Positions 22,778 through 32,873 of a DNA stretch of 64,000 bases are shown here, piece after piece. The stretch is taken from assembly GCA_003024175.1 (NCBI GenBank), contig MDYQ01000022.1, positions 186,001 through 250,000 of the forward strand, in the 5' to 3' direction. Made by a program: the position numbers and the translations under genes. Every line of letters starts with the position of its first letter. Within the stretch, counting starts at the first letter, position 1. The DNA is from Planoprotostelium fungivorum (Eukaryota > Evosea > Variosea > Cavosteliida > Cavosteliaceae). The notes under the pieces are model-generated. The model searched no databases, had not been told where the DNA came from, and was given only the letters and a program-made list of their open reading frames with translations.

Positions 22778-23789
22778 TACATCTTCACTGATGAAACATC
22801 AGACAACGATGAAGAGGGTCGTCGCTCACTGGATGATATGGTATCATTGATCTCGTCAACCGTCAGTTCTGGAACATGACACTCATCGTCCGGAAGCCAA
22901 CCCATGTTCCTCAGGAACTTCTCTTCTTTCGCCTCGATATCCACCTGCGTTACGTGTTATGACGTCATCGTTCGTCACAGCTCACCCTCTTGGTCAATGC
23001 GTTATCTGATTCTTCCTCTGTGATTTTTCCCTCGCTGCGGTTGGGGCGAGGCAACAGCTGCATCCTACAGTCTCCGTTTAGAGAACTCGAACGTCATCGT
23101 CTCATGTTTGCATTACCTCTGTTCTTCTTCCTTCTCTTGTAAGATCCTCTCGGTCAAGGTGGGCTCAGATGCGGCCTTTCTGAAGAACAGAACATCGTAT
23201 CGTCTGATGTCAAATGAGTCATACGCAGACAGATGGCTTCCATCACCTGTGATGTTTGTCTCTGTTGCTCGGCGACTCTGGTTTTTTACTCGATTGTATG
23301 ATGCTTTCGGGCGTACTGCCTTCCTTTGTCCATGCCTTTCTGGATGTGTTTGCATTTGTTGGAGTTGCTGGGCACGATCCTGACTTGTCCACGAGTGCGG
23401 GCGAAATGGAGCTCGTAAGTTGCAGCGGTGATTGCGGTCGTTTACGAGTGGTACCAACCGTTGCGAGAGATGGCTATAGACAATGTGAGAATGCATTTTC
23501 CAATGGTTGGATGGAAAACTCGGAAATTTGGCTGAGGACTCACGAAATTGCGGTCGAAGGTGGTCTTCTCTCTGATCTGTTTGAAGACGTCATTGGACGT
23601 TTCATTATTGATGAGTTCTGGGGACGATTTAGCTCTCCCCAACTTCTCCAGATTAGGAGGCGTTCTCCTTCCCTTCTTATTGTTTTTCGGTGAAATGGAC
23701 CGAGGAGGGATCTCGGCCCCGTTCATCTTCTTTGGATTGGCTATCCATTCTGGACTCAGCATCAACCCACGGTTGGCCGTGTTGTCCAT
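22778..23789 (-). CDS. Vasculin-like (GPBP1 family) putative transcription regulator
   Basis: ATG 23789 (MDNTANRGLMLSPEWI). A basic low-complexity N-terminal part is followed, after an intron of about 65 nt, by the core NFPSLATVG. This matches the DFPSL motif of vasculin. The C-terminal block EEKFLRNMGWLPDDE...LTVDEIND aligns with the conserved vasculin C-terminus (EHRLLKAMGW...LTEDELKEF). Stop TAG at 22778-22780 after a Ser-rich tail. Vasculins are GC-rich promoter-binding nuclear proteins. An intron near 22970 contains ATGACGTCAT. Exons in 23040-23270 are approximate. Confidence 0.65.
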
Positions 23790-24086
23790 TGCGATGTGAT
23801 TTGATTCGACCGTGGTTGATGTTGGGGGCAGCGAGACGGATTGACTCGAACCGAGAGCGTAGGAGGTGGAGGGTGTTCTGCGAAAATATGTTGCTTTGAG
23901 GGTTCTGTGGCAGGTCTGGTTTATAAGACCATATTTTTTATACGTCGAGATCCTCGAAAATTCAACATTTTTCCCTATTGGGAGTGTGAGAAGGAGAGGA
24001 AAGACATGGGAGGTGATGACAAAGGTGAGAAGAGGAATATATCTTTGTATTGAGGACCAGGACATGTTCTGGAAGAAGTGTTGTCT
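23790..24086. promoter_or_regulatory. Short divergent promoter region
   Basis: About 300 bp between head-to-head vasculin-like and NOM1 genes. An open frame continues upstream of 23789 on the minus strand but has no homology support, so the later ATG was preferred. Confidence 0.4.
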
Positions 24087-26216
24087 ATGAGGGGAATCGT
24101 GATGGATGATGTGATGATAGGAAAGAAGAGGAAGGTGGAGAAGAAGAGTGGAAAGGAGAGAGTGAAGGAAGAGAATGTGAAGAGAGTCGAGAAGAAGAGG
24201 AAGACGGAAGATGTTGCTCCTGAGAAGACATCAGGAACGGAGGTCTATCGACCTCGTACTGTTCAGAGTAGTACGCCACAGCAAGCCATGGAAAGACAAG
24301 TTCGAGGAAACATCAACAAGCTTGCCATCGCTAATATGGAGGGCATTCTAGAAGATCTCGAATCTTTAATGATGACACACGGTCAGAGGAGTGAGTCCAC
24401 CGATGAACAGTTCGATCATACTGATCGATTTTGCAGCCGTTTGGGAAGTGATGGTCGATTGCATCTTGGACAATTGCATCAAGAGCGGTCACTCCATGCT
24501 TCACTCCGTTCCGATCATCGCTCAATCTGCATTACTCTCCGTCTTACACCGAACGATCGGCGCCGAGATCGGTGAATCAAATCCATCATCTCCTTTGTCC
24601 ATGATACGATTCACCATCTTTCACATCGCGATCTGACTGTCTCAGGTTCCTACGCAGTCGAAAAGTTGATCCACGGATACGAAGAACATTATAAGAAGGA
24701 AGACTCGAATGTCTGCACCAATCTGATGATCCTGATGATCCACATGTACAACATGCACACCCTGCACTGTACCCTAGTCTACGACGTCATCAAGAAAATG
24801 ATCGGAAGATTCACAGAAATCGATTTAGAGATTCTTCTGGTTGTCATCAAGGGTGAGACATGAACGCTCCACCATCGACTCATCATCATCAGCTTGTGGT
24901 GTTCAATTGAGAAGAGACGACGCGGGAAGTTTGAAAGAGATCGTTCTGTTGGTACAGTCTGGATCACGTGACCACGAAATTTCGGGGAACGTTCGCGTGA
25001 AATTTCTCATCGAGAGTATTGCCGATTTGAAGAACAACCGAACGAGAGAAGTTGTAGAGGAACATTCAGCTCTACAGAGATGCATCAAGGTGGCACATTC
25101 TATGATCAAGAAGAGAGACAGTCCGCCGGAGAATCCATTGAGGCTGACCGTAGATGACATCTTCAATATAGAGGAGAAAGGTGAGATGCATGTCTATGTG
25201 CGGTCGGATGTTCTCGTGATGAGATGGATCGTCATCGCGATGTGATTGTGATGAGATCATCGTGACGAGATGAAAAGGATTAAAATGATATTTATTGTAT
25301 TTATTCACGCGGGAACAGGTCGATGGTGGCTCGTGGGTTCGACTTGGGGTGGAAGAGAAAAAGGCGGGAAAACGGAGACCTCAACGGAATCTTCAGCACA
25401 GACCGAGCAGAACAAACTCTTACAACTCGCGAGAGCTCAACGCATGAACACAGACATCCGCAGGTCCATCTTCTGTCTCATAATGTCTTCCGAGGTGATG
25501 AGTCGTCTCATCTACAACGAGCCGACCGATTTTTCAGGATTATTTCGATGCGTTCAACGGTCTTTTGAAATTTGGCGGAAAAGGACAGGACGTAGAAGTC
25601 ATGTACGTGTTGATCCACTGCTGCCTCCAAGAGAAGAAATACAATCCTTATTATTATCACATCGCGACCAAGTTGGCCTCTTTCCACAGGAGCTATCGCG
25701 TCAGCGTGAAGCACACACTGTGGGACAAGTTCAAAGTGCTCTCCACTATGACGCCCAGATCTATATCGAATCTGTCGAATATGACAGCAGATCTGATCGT
25801 GGATAATACGGTCAGCCTGAAAGCGTTAGAGGTGAGCCTCTCCTCTGTCGCGTGAAAACGGTTGAAATTCGCAGAAAATCGAGATGGACGAGCCTGACAC
25901 CACGACCGTCTTGTTCCTGCGAATTCTCCTGCGATCCATCATCGTCAAGGCTACCCAAGACACGGAGAGAAATATCCTCAGTGATGTGGGTTTCATCCAT
26001 CTACAACCTACCAATGACCCGTTGTAGATCGTGGTCAAGTTGATCAGCGTGGAAGGTGTGCAGCCCGTTATAGAAGGTCTGTGTCATTTCATCGTGAGAG
26101 AGGAATTAGCACAGACGGAAGGAGAGCCGAAGAAGGATGACGTCATCTACGCCAAGGGCATCAAGCTGTTGAGACGCATGCTGGAAAAGTGGTTGGCATC
26201 GAACATGTTCAAATGA
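24087..26216 (+). CDS. NOM1: NOM1/Sgd1 nucleolar MIF4G-MA3 protein
   Basis: Ribosome biogenesis factor needed for small-subunit assembly in the nucleolus, known as NOM1 in animals and Sgd1 in yeast. ATG 24087. A Lys/Glu-rich basic N-terminus carries nuclear/nucleolar targeting signals. The MIF4G domain begins at RQVRGNINKLAIANMEGIL and runs through RRVIHGYEEHYKKEDSNVCTNL-type repeats. A conserved WWLVGSTW linker follows, then the MA3 domain (MSSEDYFDAFNGLLKFG, CCLQEKKYNPYYYHIATKL, WDKFKVLSTM). Stop 26214-26216. At least eight introns of 36-60 nt are present. Those around 25494-25535 and 25987-26028 hold CTACAAC motifs; the latter pairs CATCTACAAC with GTTGTAGAT around a 14-nt loop ending at the 3' splice site. 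Confidence 0.85.
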
Positions 26217-26406
26217 AGATTTGGTATCGTCGTACAAATAGAAGGATTCATTTTTCGCCTTGAAGAAGAGACTTGAGTGAATCTACGCGTGCAGTGTCAT
26301 TTGTCGAGAGCTTCACCGTATTGATAGTAGAGAAAGCATCATCCATGTCCCATTGCATCGAACGAGTAGGTCACAGAAGACGCAGACGATCACAGGCAAT
26401 GGATAT

Positions 26407-29061
26407 TTATTGACTCGTCTGTTCTGATGCAGCCATATCCAGGCAAGTCTTGACGAGGCCTCGAATCGTTTCTGCTCCTCCCGCAGTCTGAACGAACGGA
26501 TGCTATCACGCATCAGATCATCATGTCTCTCCATCATCACAATCGACTCACCATCAGCAGCTCGATGGTATCAGGTCTTTGCGTGGGATCTTTCACCAAA
26601 CAGCGAGCGATAAAGTCGTTGAAATTCTTTGAAAAAGCGCTCGAGTGTTTCAGTGTGGCCGGGGGACGATTCGGAAGTTGTTTCAATTGCTCTAGAGATC
26701 GAATGTCATTGTTTGGCGGCCTGCCCTCGGCCATCTACAACGATGAATGATATTTCGACGAATTCTACGACTCACTTCGATGAGGGTGATACCCAGGGAC
26801 CAGATGTCAGCCTGTGAAAGGTCAGAGAAAATTCTTTCAACATTCTATAGAAATCATCACCTTTGAATTGTAACCTGATTTCAAGATGACTTCTGGTGGC
26901 ATGTAGAGTGGACTGAAGAGAGGATGAGAAGACGTTTACGATTCGACACGAGAATAAAATGAAATAAAATATTTACCTCCCAACGAGATCGATCGGTCTG
27001 TCGCTGGCGCTGGCCATCATCTGTTCGGACACTCCGAAATCTCCCAATTTGACCTGTGATGACGTCATAAATCGTCATTCTACAACCAGCCCACCTCGCA
27101 ATTCTCGTTGACCATGATGTTCGCCGCCTTCACGTCCAAATGAATGATATTCTGCGAGTGCAAGTACACCAGACCTGCCGCGTTGTAGACGCAGAATAAA
27201 ACGAGATAAAATCGATCCCACCTTTGAGAGCTCCCACGTTGACGTACGCGATCTGATGCTCTTCTAAAGGTTCTAAAGTTCGATTGATCATGTCTTTCAC
27301 TGAACCCACGGCACAAAAATCCATGAGAATCTGATCATTTCATCAGCCAAGAGTCGATAAAATGTGGAAGAAATTTCACCCAGACTTCCAATGCAGTGAT
27401 GCACGTCCCAAAATAAGACAAAACATTGGGACTCTTGCACTGCTTCAACACTTCGACCTGTCACGTTGAGAAATCTCGTTGAAATTTCATATCGTTACCT
27501 CCTTTGCGATCGTTGCTTTTCCCGCCTCATTCGCCGGCACAACTTTCACGGCCAATTGAAAATTCGTCTCTCTGTGTCTCGCCACCCACACCGCACCGTA
27601 GGCTCTGACCCCAGTCAACCCATCTACAACGTTGTAGACTCACCCCTGACCAATCTTACTGATCCATTCGAAAATGAGCTCTGGCTTCTGGCCCGACCAC
27701 TGGAAATTGAAATCGACGTGTGCCTTGTGTACAACGTTGTACGGTCTTGATACACCATCCGCTACTTCTTGTACGCCTCTTCTCATACCGAGCCATTTGC
27801 CCAGACCACCACCTATGACGTCATCGATCGCGTTGTAGATGGATGTACCTGAAGAGTCTCTGAGTGGGTCGGCCTGGACCTGTTGGGTGTATGCGGCCCT
27901 TTTGCCATCGAACCAGGCGCGGTATTCTTCCTGGAAAAAGTTGATAATTGGATGGGAATGTTGTGGGAAAATTCTGAGAATGTTCGACTCACGGCGGGGG
28001 AGTGTACGATGATCAACTGCGTTTTTTCGACCTGTAAAAAATGAGTCATCTACAACGATGTAGATGGTACCTCTCCCGAGCTCTGAATCTTGGCCTCGAA
28101 CGACAGCGTGTCCTGATTTCGGTCAACTACAACGAGACGTCAACCATCTCATCACCCTGTTCTTGATGTCGTTTGCACACAAGTCTTTCAGATCTCCCAA
28201 TTCCTGTTGGACTCTACCGTTGACTACTTTGTACAGATGAAAGGAGCTCTCGTTATACGCGAGCGGTGTCTCATGCACAGGGTTCTTTGGTGGAGACCTC
28301 GGTGATATCTCACCCTTGGCCCACGTCTGCTCGACACTCTTCTTCTTGATGGCTGAATAAATGTAAATGTTTCGTATTTAAAGTCGAAAACCTTTCGCTC
28401 TGGCACTGCAGACCCATCGACCGATGAACTTGATGGCGTCACTTGTTTTAACGTCCCAATCGAGCTTGAGCGAGAGATAGTTCTTGATCTGATGGAGATT
28501 GAGTCGGGACGCATCGCATGATCGATCACATTGGTGTTGCCCAGTTGGTTGTTCGTCCATTCTTCCAAGATGTTCGCTTTTGTGGGATCACTGCAGTCGG
28601 GTGTCATGATGATCTCGTATTGGGGTTCTCTCTTCATCTCAACCGTTTCCTAAAGATGTCAATCATATACGAGCACCTGATGATGTATGGCATACCATGC
28701 GGCCCAAATTATTGTCTATGAGTAGACTCTCTCTTACTAATCGGGTGCCATTATAATACAGATTATATTCTAAAGACTGATGAAGAGGTGGCAGTTTCTT
28801 GTTATATAAGTCGATCACATCCTTGACCGTCTCATTCGGTGTGAATCTTGAGTTAATCAGTACCTAGATCAAATTTCCGATCTGAATATGATGGCATTCT
28901 ATGTGCTTAATGATTGCCAATCAAGTGTATCGCGCGAGTTAGATCGCTGGACCTCACTTTTTCGTCTTCGAACCCAGCTCCCGAAAAGAGGGGACCGTTA
29001 ATTTCAGATAGAGGGTCGGCTGACCCACACTCTCCTTCTTCTCCATATTCGGAGAGCTCAT
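26407..29061 (-). CDS. PAK-type STE20 kinase with Ubl/RA-like, PH-like and CRIB regions
   Basis: Rac/Cdc42-effector kinase. From the N-terminus: a ubiquitin/RA-like segment (FTPNETVKDVIDLYNKKL, about 28870-28690), a PH-like region (28200-27800), and a CRIB motif VSRPYNVVHKAHVDFNFQW at about 27755-27700 for binding active Rac/Cdc42. The kinase domain follows: GQGAYGAVWVA, AVKVV, HLDVKAANIMV (Arg of HRD replaced by Leu), LGDFGVS, GSPLYMPPEV, DIWSLGITLIEMAEG. The intron at 27632 region splits the glycine loop exactly, giving IGQG/AYGAVW when removed. The C-terminus ends AASEQTSQ, stop 26407-26409. PH-CRIB-kinase order is that of Cla4/PakC-type PAKs. The 5' end is uncertain: 29061 is the first ATG near the earliest homologous exon, but splicing to an exon at 29160-29430 is possible. 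Confidence 0.75.
27054..27094 (-). repeat. Intron carrying both palindrome motifs
   Basis: A 41-nt intron of the PAK gene. On the coding strand it reads GTGGGC, then GTTGTAGAA, then ATGACGTCATCACAG at the 3' splice site. Confidence 0.75.
27623..27638. repeat. Perfect 16-bp palindrome TCTACAACGTTGTAGA in intron
   Basis: Lies inside a 39-nt intron that interrupts the glycine loop of the PAK kinase domain. The intron border is fixed by protein homology on both sides, so the motif is certainly intronic. Confidence 0.85.
27813..27848 (-). repeat. 36-nt intron carrying both palindrome motifs
   Basis: Coding-strand order: GTACATC, CATCTACAACGCG, then GATGACGTCATAG ending the intron. Almost the whole intron consists of the two motifs plus splice sites. 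Confidence 0.75.
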
Positions 29062-29713
29062 GCCGTTAATTTGTGCAATGGTGAGAGTCTGTAACAGTTA
29101 ATCTCAATGATTCTATACGATGATGTGCTTGTGACAACCGATCTCTGTATTGTCCTCACCTATCTACCGCGATGAAGGTAGTTCAGGGGGTCAGACCTTT
29201 CCGACAAAAACGATGATGTAAGTTCAACGAGATGTGAACAACTCCCTACAACAGGCTGACGTCGGAATCTTGTCCTGATAAACAGCCGATTGGATCCAAC
29301 AGGGTCACCAACTACGAACATAGAGAGAGAATCCACGAGGTGAATTTGCCAGGATAACAGACCCGCCGCATGAGAAACTTCTAAACATGATGTGGCAGTT
29401 GCCGTTGATCGTTTTCGGAACACCAAGACGGGATTTTATCTGGACCGAATGCTGAGGACAATCATCCACTCCTGATAGAAGATGGAAGCCTTCTCATCCT
29501 TTGATGACTCTCTCTGTAGAGGGCACATCCGTTGGAAGGTCCTTCGGTCCGTTCTGTTTCTCTTCAACTCAGTTCTTCATCATCAAATCACCCCGACTGA
29601 TGATCGAAGGTCTTCATCTTCTGATGAGATGTGCACCACGGATAGATCTACGACAACTTTCTTCTGCGGCCGAAACCGACTCAATCTGATGATGGGAGGC
29701 CTGTCCATCATCA
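29062..29713. other. Region between PAK gene and Pro-rich gene
   Basis: About 650 bp. A minus-strand open stretch at 29160-29426 may be an unplaced 5' exon of the PAK gene, but I could not splice it in phase. Otherwise nothing was recognised. Confidence 0.35.
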
Positions 29714-31172
29714 TCATCCACGCACATCGATCTCATCGTCCACGAGGTTCACCTCAATTGAGCGGGGGTCACGTATTCTCCGTTGGCTAATCGTCTCCTC
29801 AGATTCAGCAGTCTCTGTCTCTCTATCCTTATCTCTTCTCTTTCTCGCAGAGCAGCAGCGCGATCGGCAGCTGCGGCGGTTCTCTCTCTCAGTGCTTCCC
29901 AGGCGAGCGTCCTGTCACCGTAGTCTCGTCGGACTTGGTTGTCCTTCGTGATTCCTGGCCTGACACCTCTATCGTTGTCTTGAGATGATGACGAAGAAGA
30001 AGATGAATGATGAGGTGTATGTGATGATGACTGGTGATGATGAATGATGAGGTGTATGTGATGACGAAGGAGAAGATGAATGATGAGGTGTATGTGATGA
30101 CGAAGAAGATGAATGATGAGGTGTATGTGATGACGAAGAAGAAGATGAATGATGAGGTGTATGTGATGATGACTGGTGATGATGAGGATGGTGATGCTGA
30201 TCGTGGAATGTGGGCGTTGATCATGCGATGATCGTCATGATGATCAACCGAGGGTGACGACGCGTGATGATGACACCGACTCACTTTAGATTTTCGCTCG
30301 TAGAGGGTACATAAATGGGTGTCGACGGTGGAGAAGGTAACGGTGACGCGCTGGGAACCGAAGGAGGTAAAGGTGAAGACGTCGGCTGAGCTGGTGGTTG
30401 TAGTTGCGGTTGAGAAGGAGATGAATTGGCCAGATCAACTGACTTTCTCTGCGAGATGGATCTCTTTCTCTTCTCCACGCTCTTCCTCTTCTTGTGATTC
30501 GTCGACGCTTGATTCGATTCTGAAGTGGATGTCGGAGTCGATGATGGTGATGATGTGGAAGATGGTGCCATGACGCGGGGAGCATTCGATGGAGTTTTAA
30601 CATTCAATTTTGCGGGAGCATTCTGAGTGGACGATTTCTCCCTCACTTCCTTATCGGCTGACAGCAACGTTTGTGCCGTGTTGTACAGACTGAAATCTCG
30701 GTGAGCTTTCGACTCGAGGGTGATTCAGCTCACTCTCGCAGGTCAGCACCGTGTGGATTGGCCATGGGATAGTTCACACCACGATAGAAATTTGGATTCA
30801 TCTGATCGGGATAAGGATAAGGATAAGCGTAACCGAGAGGTGGAGGAGGTACCATACGAAGTCCGAACGCTTCTGGACCGAATCTGTGATGAGCGAGGTG
30901 AGATGGAGAGTGATTGATGATGGTGATGTCTTTGAAGATGATGTGATATGACACCTCTGTAAGATGGTTGGAGGGTGACGATGCATGTCATAGGTGAAGG
31001 ATGGAGTGGCAATGCCAGCCATGTGCGCTGGAGGAGGTGGAGGTAGTTGTCTCCCAAACGCGAAGAATGGATCGGAAGTAGGTGCGAGTGCCATTCTCTG
31101 ACTCGTTGCGGGATCTAATCCTTCTCTCGTCGCTCCTCTCGGTGGTGCATTACGTTGTGATGTTGCATCCAT
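29714..31172 (-). CDS. Pro/Ser-rich low-complexity protein with C-terminal Arg/Ala coiled coil
   Basis: ATG 31172 (MDATSQRNAPPRGATREG). Pro-rich tracts follow (QLPPPPPAHMAG, YAYPYPYPDQ), then a Ser/Pro region with a basic cluster HKKRKSVEKRKRSISQRK that could be a nuclear localisation signal. The C-terminus is a charged helix (AWEALRERTAAAADRAA, ALREREKRDKDRE) ending DDEIDVRG, stop 29714-29716. No domain was recognised; the composition suggests a nuclear or RNA/chromatin-associated scaffold, which is inference. A tandem repeat (29990-30185) lies in an intron or encodes a His/Ser-rich stretch. The two readings cannot be separated by eye. Confidence 0.5.
29990..30185. repeat. Imperfect tandem repeat, five copies of a 32-38 bp unit
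   Basis: A 22-bp core (AATGATGAGGTGTATGTGAT plus two bases) recurs five times, starting near 30005, 30043, 30079, 30112 and 30148. The spacers vary by small in-frame GAA/GAT blocks. Confidence 0.8.
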
Positions 31173-31340
31173 TTTTCCCCTCCCACCTTGATATCACTTT
31201 GGATAAGATATCCTTTCTCTTGTTCTGACGTAGAGTGTGAGATCGAATGTTGAGCGCGTGTGATTGACGATGGATGAGAAGTTGAAACAAACGGAAAATT
31301 TTTAAACGGAACAGTTTGAACGCATCTATATCTATCTCTG
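31173..31340. promoter_or_regulatory. Compact bidirectional promoter between Pro-rich gene and BBS5
   Basis: Only 168 bp separate the two divergent start codons, so both promoters must share this segment. Confidence 0.5.
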
Positions 31341-32756
31341 ATGGAAGCCGCGAGCACGACGACGATAGCCTTCCAATATGTCTGGCAAGATAAAGAGGTT
31401 CGTTTCCAGATGTCTCTGAGGTGAGCTGATCATCGGTTGGAGTCTCACTCAGCCTCTTTACAGTGATTTACAGTGCAGGCCAGGAGAGGTCAGTTTCTTC
31501 AGTGCATCTGTGCTTCTTCTAAGTCATTTTTTAGAAAGTCATCGTTTCTGTTGGTGATGTAGAAGATGGCAGAGGCCAGCTTGGGGCAGTCCTCACGACG
31601 AATCTACGATTACTATGGGTATCATACCGCTCGGCAAAAAACAACATCTGTGAGAGTAAAACACTTGATGTCGTCTTCTGATCGGGTCAGCTGTCGGCTA
31701 CAGCTCGCTTCAGACCATCTCTGTTCATACGGTGGCAAATAAGCAGAAGAAAGAGACATTCATGCTTTCCATCTGCGCCAAACACGAAGATAACACGGCC
31801 AATCTCAATTTCCTCTGTAGCAACCCCACCATCAAAGTTATTCTTTACGAAGCTCTTCACGACTACGAGAAAACGAGGCTGTTTCGCGATCTAAAGGTGA
31901 GCATTCGATTGAGAGATCGATGATGAGACCGTCCTACAGCTCAGAGGTGCCATCATTAGAGACAAAGAGCCCGTCCTACTGCCTGGGGAACACGTTTATC
32001 GAAAGGTTCCCGGAATCTGGAATCTCTCAGCAGAGCAAGGTGGTCATCACCCGTCACGATCATGACTTCTTCAGGGAATCTTGGTACATTCGTCATCACC
32101 AACGTCCGATTAGTATGGTTTGCGAATCTCATCACAAGTTTCAACGCTAGCATCCCATACATGCAGATCAAAAACATCAGAACGCGATCATCTGCTTTCG
32201 GCAAAGCTCTCGTCATAGAGACGATGCCGCAGAGCGGGGGATACATTCTAGGATTCAAAATCGATCCATTAGAAACTCTAAACGAGGTGTGTTCTAATGA
32301 CAGATGAACTCTGTGATGAAATTGCATCAGGTGTGCGCCGAGTTGCAGAGTATCCATAGTATCTTTGCAAAAGAGCCCATCTTTGGTATAACGAAGTGAA
32401 GGACCATCAAGTGGCATCGTTTACTCATCGTCACCTCAGATCGAAGACAGAAGAAGCAGACCTGTCTTCCTTCAATTTTTCCTTTCTCTTCAGCAATAAA
32501 GGGAACAACGCACAGAAGAAGAAAGCCCTCGAGGAAGAAGAGGAGGTGATCATCCAGCACATCATCCGTCATCTTCACGTCATATATAAACACCGTGTAG
32601 GTCATCGAACAAGAAGACCCTGACGCGTTAGCCCTCTATTACGCCGATGGCAACACGAACAGAGACCGCGAGCCCGTTTTCAACGAAGATCTCGGCCTCG
32701 CCATCGAAACGCTGAAAGAGGGCATGACGATCGGCAACTTGTGGTCGGTTGTATGA
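31341..32756 (+). CDS. BBS5: BBS5, BBSome subunit
   Basis: Subunit of the BBSome coat that moves membrane proteins in and out of cilia; it has two PH-like (DM16/GRAM-type) domains that bind phosphoinositides. ATG 31341. Strong matches to animal BBS5 run along the protein: [98 protein letters not shown], and the C-terminal [38 protein letters not shown]. Stop 32754-32756; length near the usual ~340 residues. Introns near 31420, 31530, 31650, 31900, 32010, 32290 and 32400 are short. Its presence implies a ciliated stage in the life cycle. Confidence 0.92.
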
Positions 32757-32771
32757 TGTACACATAAATTC

Positions 32772-32873
32772 CACGATAACTCTGTTACGATCATTCTATT
32801 ACGATAACTCTGTTATGATAAATGTGTTACGACAACTCCGTTTGAAGATGATTCTGTTACGATAACTCTATTA
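32772..32873. repeat. Degenerate tandem repeat of a TTACGATAACTCTG unit
   Basis: About six to seven imperfect copies of a 14-16 bp unit (TTACGATAACTCTG and variants) lie between BBS5 and the convergent WW-PH gene. They run into the WW-PH stop codon (32857-32859), so the repeat supplies the end of that reading frame. Confidence 0.7.

Noticed and set aside
29160-29426. Upstream exon of the PAK gene
   Set aside because: No splice pair joined it to the Ubl/RA-like exon in phase; left as unplaced.
30034-30231. Plus-strand ORF of repeated MNDEVYVMTKK units
   Set aside because: It is a by-product of the tandem repeat; no start context, homology or intron structure supports it.
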